From positions 1 to 7,320 of the forward strand of contig JAFTEG010000292.1 in NCBI GenBank assembly GCA_017453765.1: 7,320 nucleotides of DNA, given 5' to 3'. Shown in pieces: positions 6,662-7,320 of the stretch. Positions within the stretch are counted from its first letter, which is position 1. Every line of letters begins with the position of its first letter. The DNA is from Selenomonadaceae bacterium. Lineage in GTDB: Bacteria; Bacillota; Negativicutes; Selenomonadales; Selenomonadaceae. The notes below the pieces were generated by a model, which made no database searches, was not told the origin of the DNA, and worked only from the letters and a program-made list of their open reading frames with translations. A program made the translations under genes and the position numbers.

Positions 6662-6761
6662 GTTTTACACCTGCAAAAAAAACACGCCTTAAATCGGTGG
6701 CTTGACTTTCGCATAAGCAACGGCAATACAAACCGTGAAGGTATACTCTCTTAATATGTCG
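6662..6761. other. Intergenic stretch between divergent genes, no gene seen
   Basis: These 100 bases between the tsaE promoter and the palindrome before the amidohydrolase gene hold no supportable ORF. TTGACT (6702-6707) resembles a -35 and TATACT (6742-6747) resembles a -10, but they are too far apart (34 nt) to work together and neither has a good partner. No hairpin with a GC stem is evident. Confidence 0.5.
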
Positions 6762-6782
6762 AATTGATTAAAAAAATCAATT
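6762..6782. promoter_or_regulatory. Perfect 8-bp inverted repeat, candidate operator
   Basis: AATTGATT (6762-6769) and AATCAATT (6775-6782) are perfect reverse complements separated by five A residues. The left arm contains TTGATT, which doubles as a candidate -35 of the downstream gene, so a dimeric repressor bound here would block the promoter. As an RNA hairpin it would be all A-T except one G-C pair, so a DNA-binding site is the more natural reading. Confidence 0.4.
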
Positions 6783-6792
6783 TCTATATAAA
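6764..6792 (+). promoter_or_regulatory. Candidate promoter of the amidohydrolase gene
   Basis: TTGATT (6764-6769, 4 of 6) and TATAAA (6787-6792, 5 of 6) are 17 nt apart, an ideal sigma-70-type spacing. Transcription would start near 6799, leaving a very short leader that still includes the ribosome binding site. The TATACT at 6742-6747 is an alternative -10 but has no recognisable -35 at the right distance. Confidence 0.45.
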
Positions 6793-6800
6793 TTTTTAAT

Positions 6801-6807
6801 GAAGGGG
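6801..6807 (+). promoter_or_regulatory. Ribosome binding site of the amidohydrolase gene
   Basis: GAAGGGG lies 7 nt before the ATG at 6815, good spacing with a G-rich core. It supports that start. Confidence 0.7.
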
Positions 6808-6814
6808 TGTTATT

Positions 6815-7320
6815 ATGAAAGACATAACGCGCAGAGAGTTCGTGAAGACTGCCGCGCTGGGATTAGTGGCGGTTAATACGTTTGGTCTTTTGTCGGACGA
6901 AACAGCTTTTGCCGCAGGTAATACTACAGCCGACCTTGTGGTTTACGGCAAAATTTTCACGTCCGAAAATAATAAAATTGTAGACGCGTTCGCAGTGAAG
7001 GACGGCAAATTTATCTACGTCGGCGACAAGAAAGGTGCCGAACCGTTTATCAAAAAGGGCAAGACTGAAATTATTGACTACACCGGCAAAGGGCTTGTAA
7101 TGCCTTCGTGCGGCAACGGTCACGCGCATTATCTATCAGCTTACGCCGTTCAGTCAATCGGTACTATGATTGCCTATGAAGATACCGTGGATAAATTTTT
7201 AAATGAAATTGTCCCCAATACCGTCAAGAAGGCGCGAGAAACCGGCGCAAAGGTTGTCTACGGCATGGGCTGGGAGTATCAAAACTTTAAAAATAATATG
7301 CCCACCCGCCACGATTTAGA
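6815..7320 (+). CDS. YtcJ-like amidohydrolase with Tat signal, 3' truncated by the window
   Basis: 168 complete codons are open to the right edge. The protein begins with a Tat signal peptide: TRREFVK (5-11), a hydrophobic core (about 12-25) and a likely cleavage site after Ala31-Phe32-Ala33. The mature part starts ADLVVYGKIFTSE (39-51) and VDAFAVKDGKFIYVG (56-70), the beta-sandwich of composite-domain amidohydrolases, then GKGLVMP (91-97) and the metal-binding HAH (His103, His105). The later GMGWEYQNFKNNMPTRHDL (150-168) matches the G-x-GW...PTR-x-x-LD region of the YtcJ family, whose members hydrolyse amide-type bonds of mostly unknown substrates. The residues before HxH read SCGNG rather than the common GFIDS/A. 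Remaining metal ligands and the general base lie outside the window. It diverges from tsaE and has its own ribosome binding site; it is the second Tat substrate here. Family confident, substrate unknown. Confidence 0.85.
   Translation, partial: MKDITRREFVKTAALGLVAVNTFGLLSDETAFAAGNTTADLVVYGKIFTSENNKIVDAFAVKDGKFIYVGDKKGAEPFIKKGKTEIIDYTGKGLVMPSCGNGHAHYLSAYAVQSIGTMIAYEDTVDKFLNEIVPNTVKKARETGAKVVYGMGWEYQNFKNNMPTRHDL

Noticed and set aside
6735..6768. A possible leader peptide of about 10 codons (GTG near 6735 to TGA) before the amidohydrolase gene.
   Set aside because: No ribosome binding site, no biased composition such as repeated regulatory codons, and no attenuator-like hairpins follow it.
6863..7129. 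An 88-codon minus-strand ORF opposite the amidohydrolase gene.
   Set aside because: The plus strand here encodes a clear Tat signal and amidohydrolase N-terminus, so the antisense frame is a shadow.
1..7320. A previously undescribed multi-gene defence or biosynthetic system.
   Set aside because: addA and tsaE are standard housekeeping genes, the two exported hydrolases belong to known families, and the one unknown gene shows no link to a system. AddA alone next to an unknown membrane protein is not enough to propose one.

Overview
The window looks like a chromosomal stretch of a low-to-moderate GC Bacillota (Firmicutes) bacterium. The pointers are an AddA-type helicase-nuclease (the Gram-positive counterpart of RecB), strong GGAGG-type ribosome binding sites, TG-extended -10 promoters and a TTG start. 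A double-membraned Negativicutes/Selenomonas-like relative is my guess from the overall protein style, but nothing here proves it. Coding density is high and no gene-free gap exceeds 300 bases. I see no rRNA, tRNA, IS element, CRISPR array or phage gene.

Layout, left to right. (1) Bases 2-166 are the C-terminal 54 codons of an unidentified protein, ending inside a perfect 20-bp tandem duplication, followed by a Rho-independent terminator. (2) A TG-extended promoter and a strong Shine-Dalgarno sequence drive addA (298-3930), a full-length 1210-residue helicase-nuclease with intact motifs. (3) A 274-residue multi-pass membrane protein of unknown function (3985-4809) follows on the same strand. 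(4) Convergent to it, on the minus strand, are a Tat-exported purple-acid-phosphatase-like metallophosphoesterase (4824-6074, TTG start) and, upstream of it, tsaE (6112-6594), the ATPase of tRNA t6A synthesis. These two probably form an operon read from a promoter at 6633-6661. (5) Diverging from tsaE after a 220-bp gap is a YtcJ-like amidohydrolase with a Tat signal (6815 to the window edge, truncated).

The genes do not form one pathway. addA and tsaE are housekeeping genes (double-strand break repair and tRNA modification). The phosphoesterase and the amidohydrolase are predicted extracytoplasmic metalloenzymes that should both leave the cell folded, through the Tat pathway. The gene context is unusual for the two housekeeping genes: addB is not next to addA, and tsaB/rimI/tsaD are not next to tsaE.

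The most distinctive signal is not a gene. Four short perfect or near-perfect tandem duplications (20, 18, 18 and 14 bp) occur in about 6 kb, and three of them overlap a stop codon. I see no convincing undescribed defence, mobile or biosynthetic system here.
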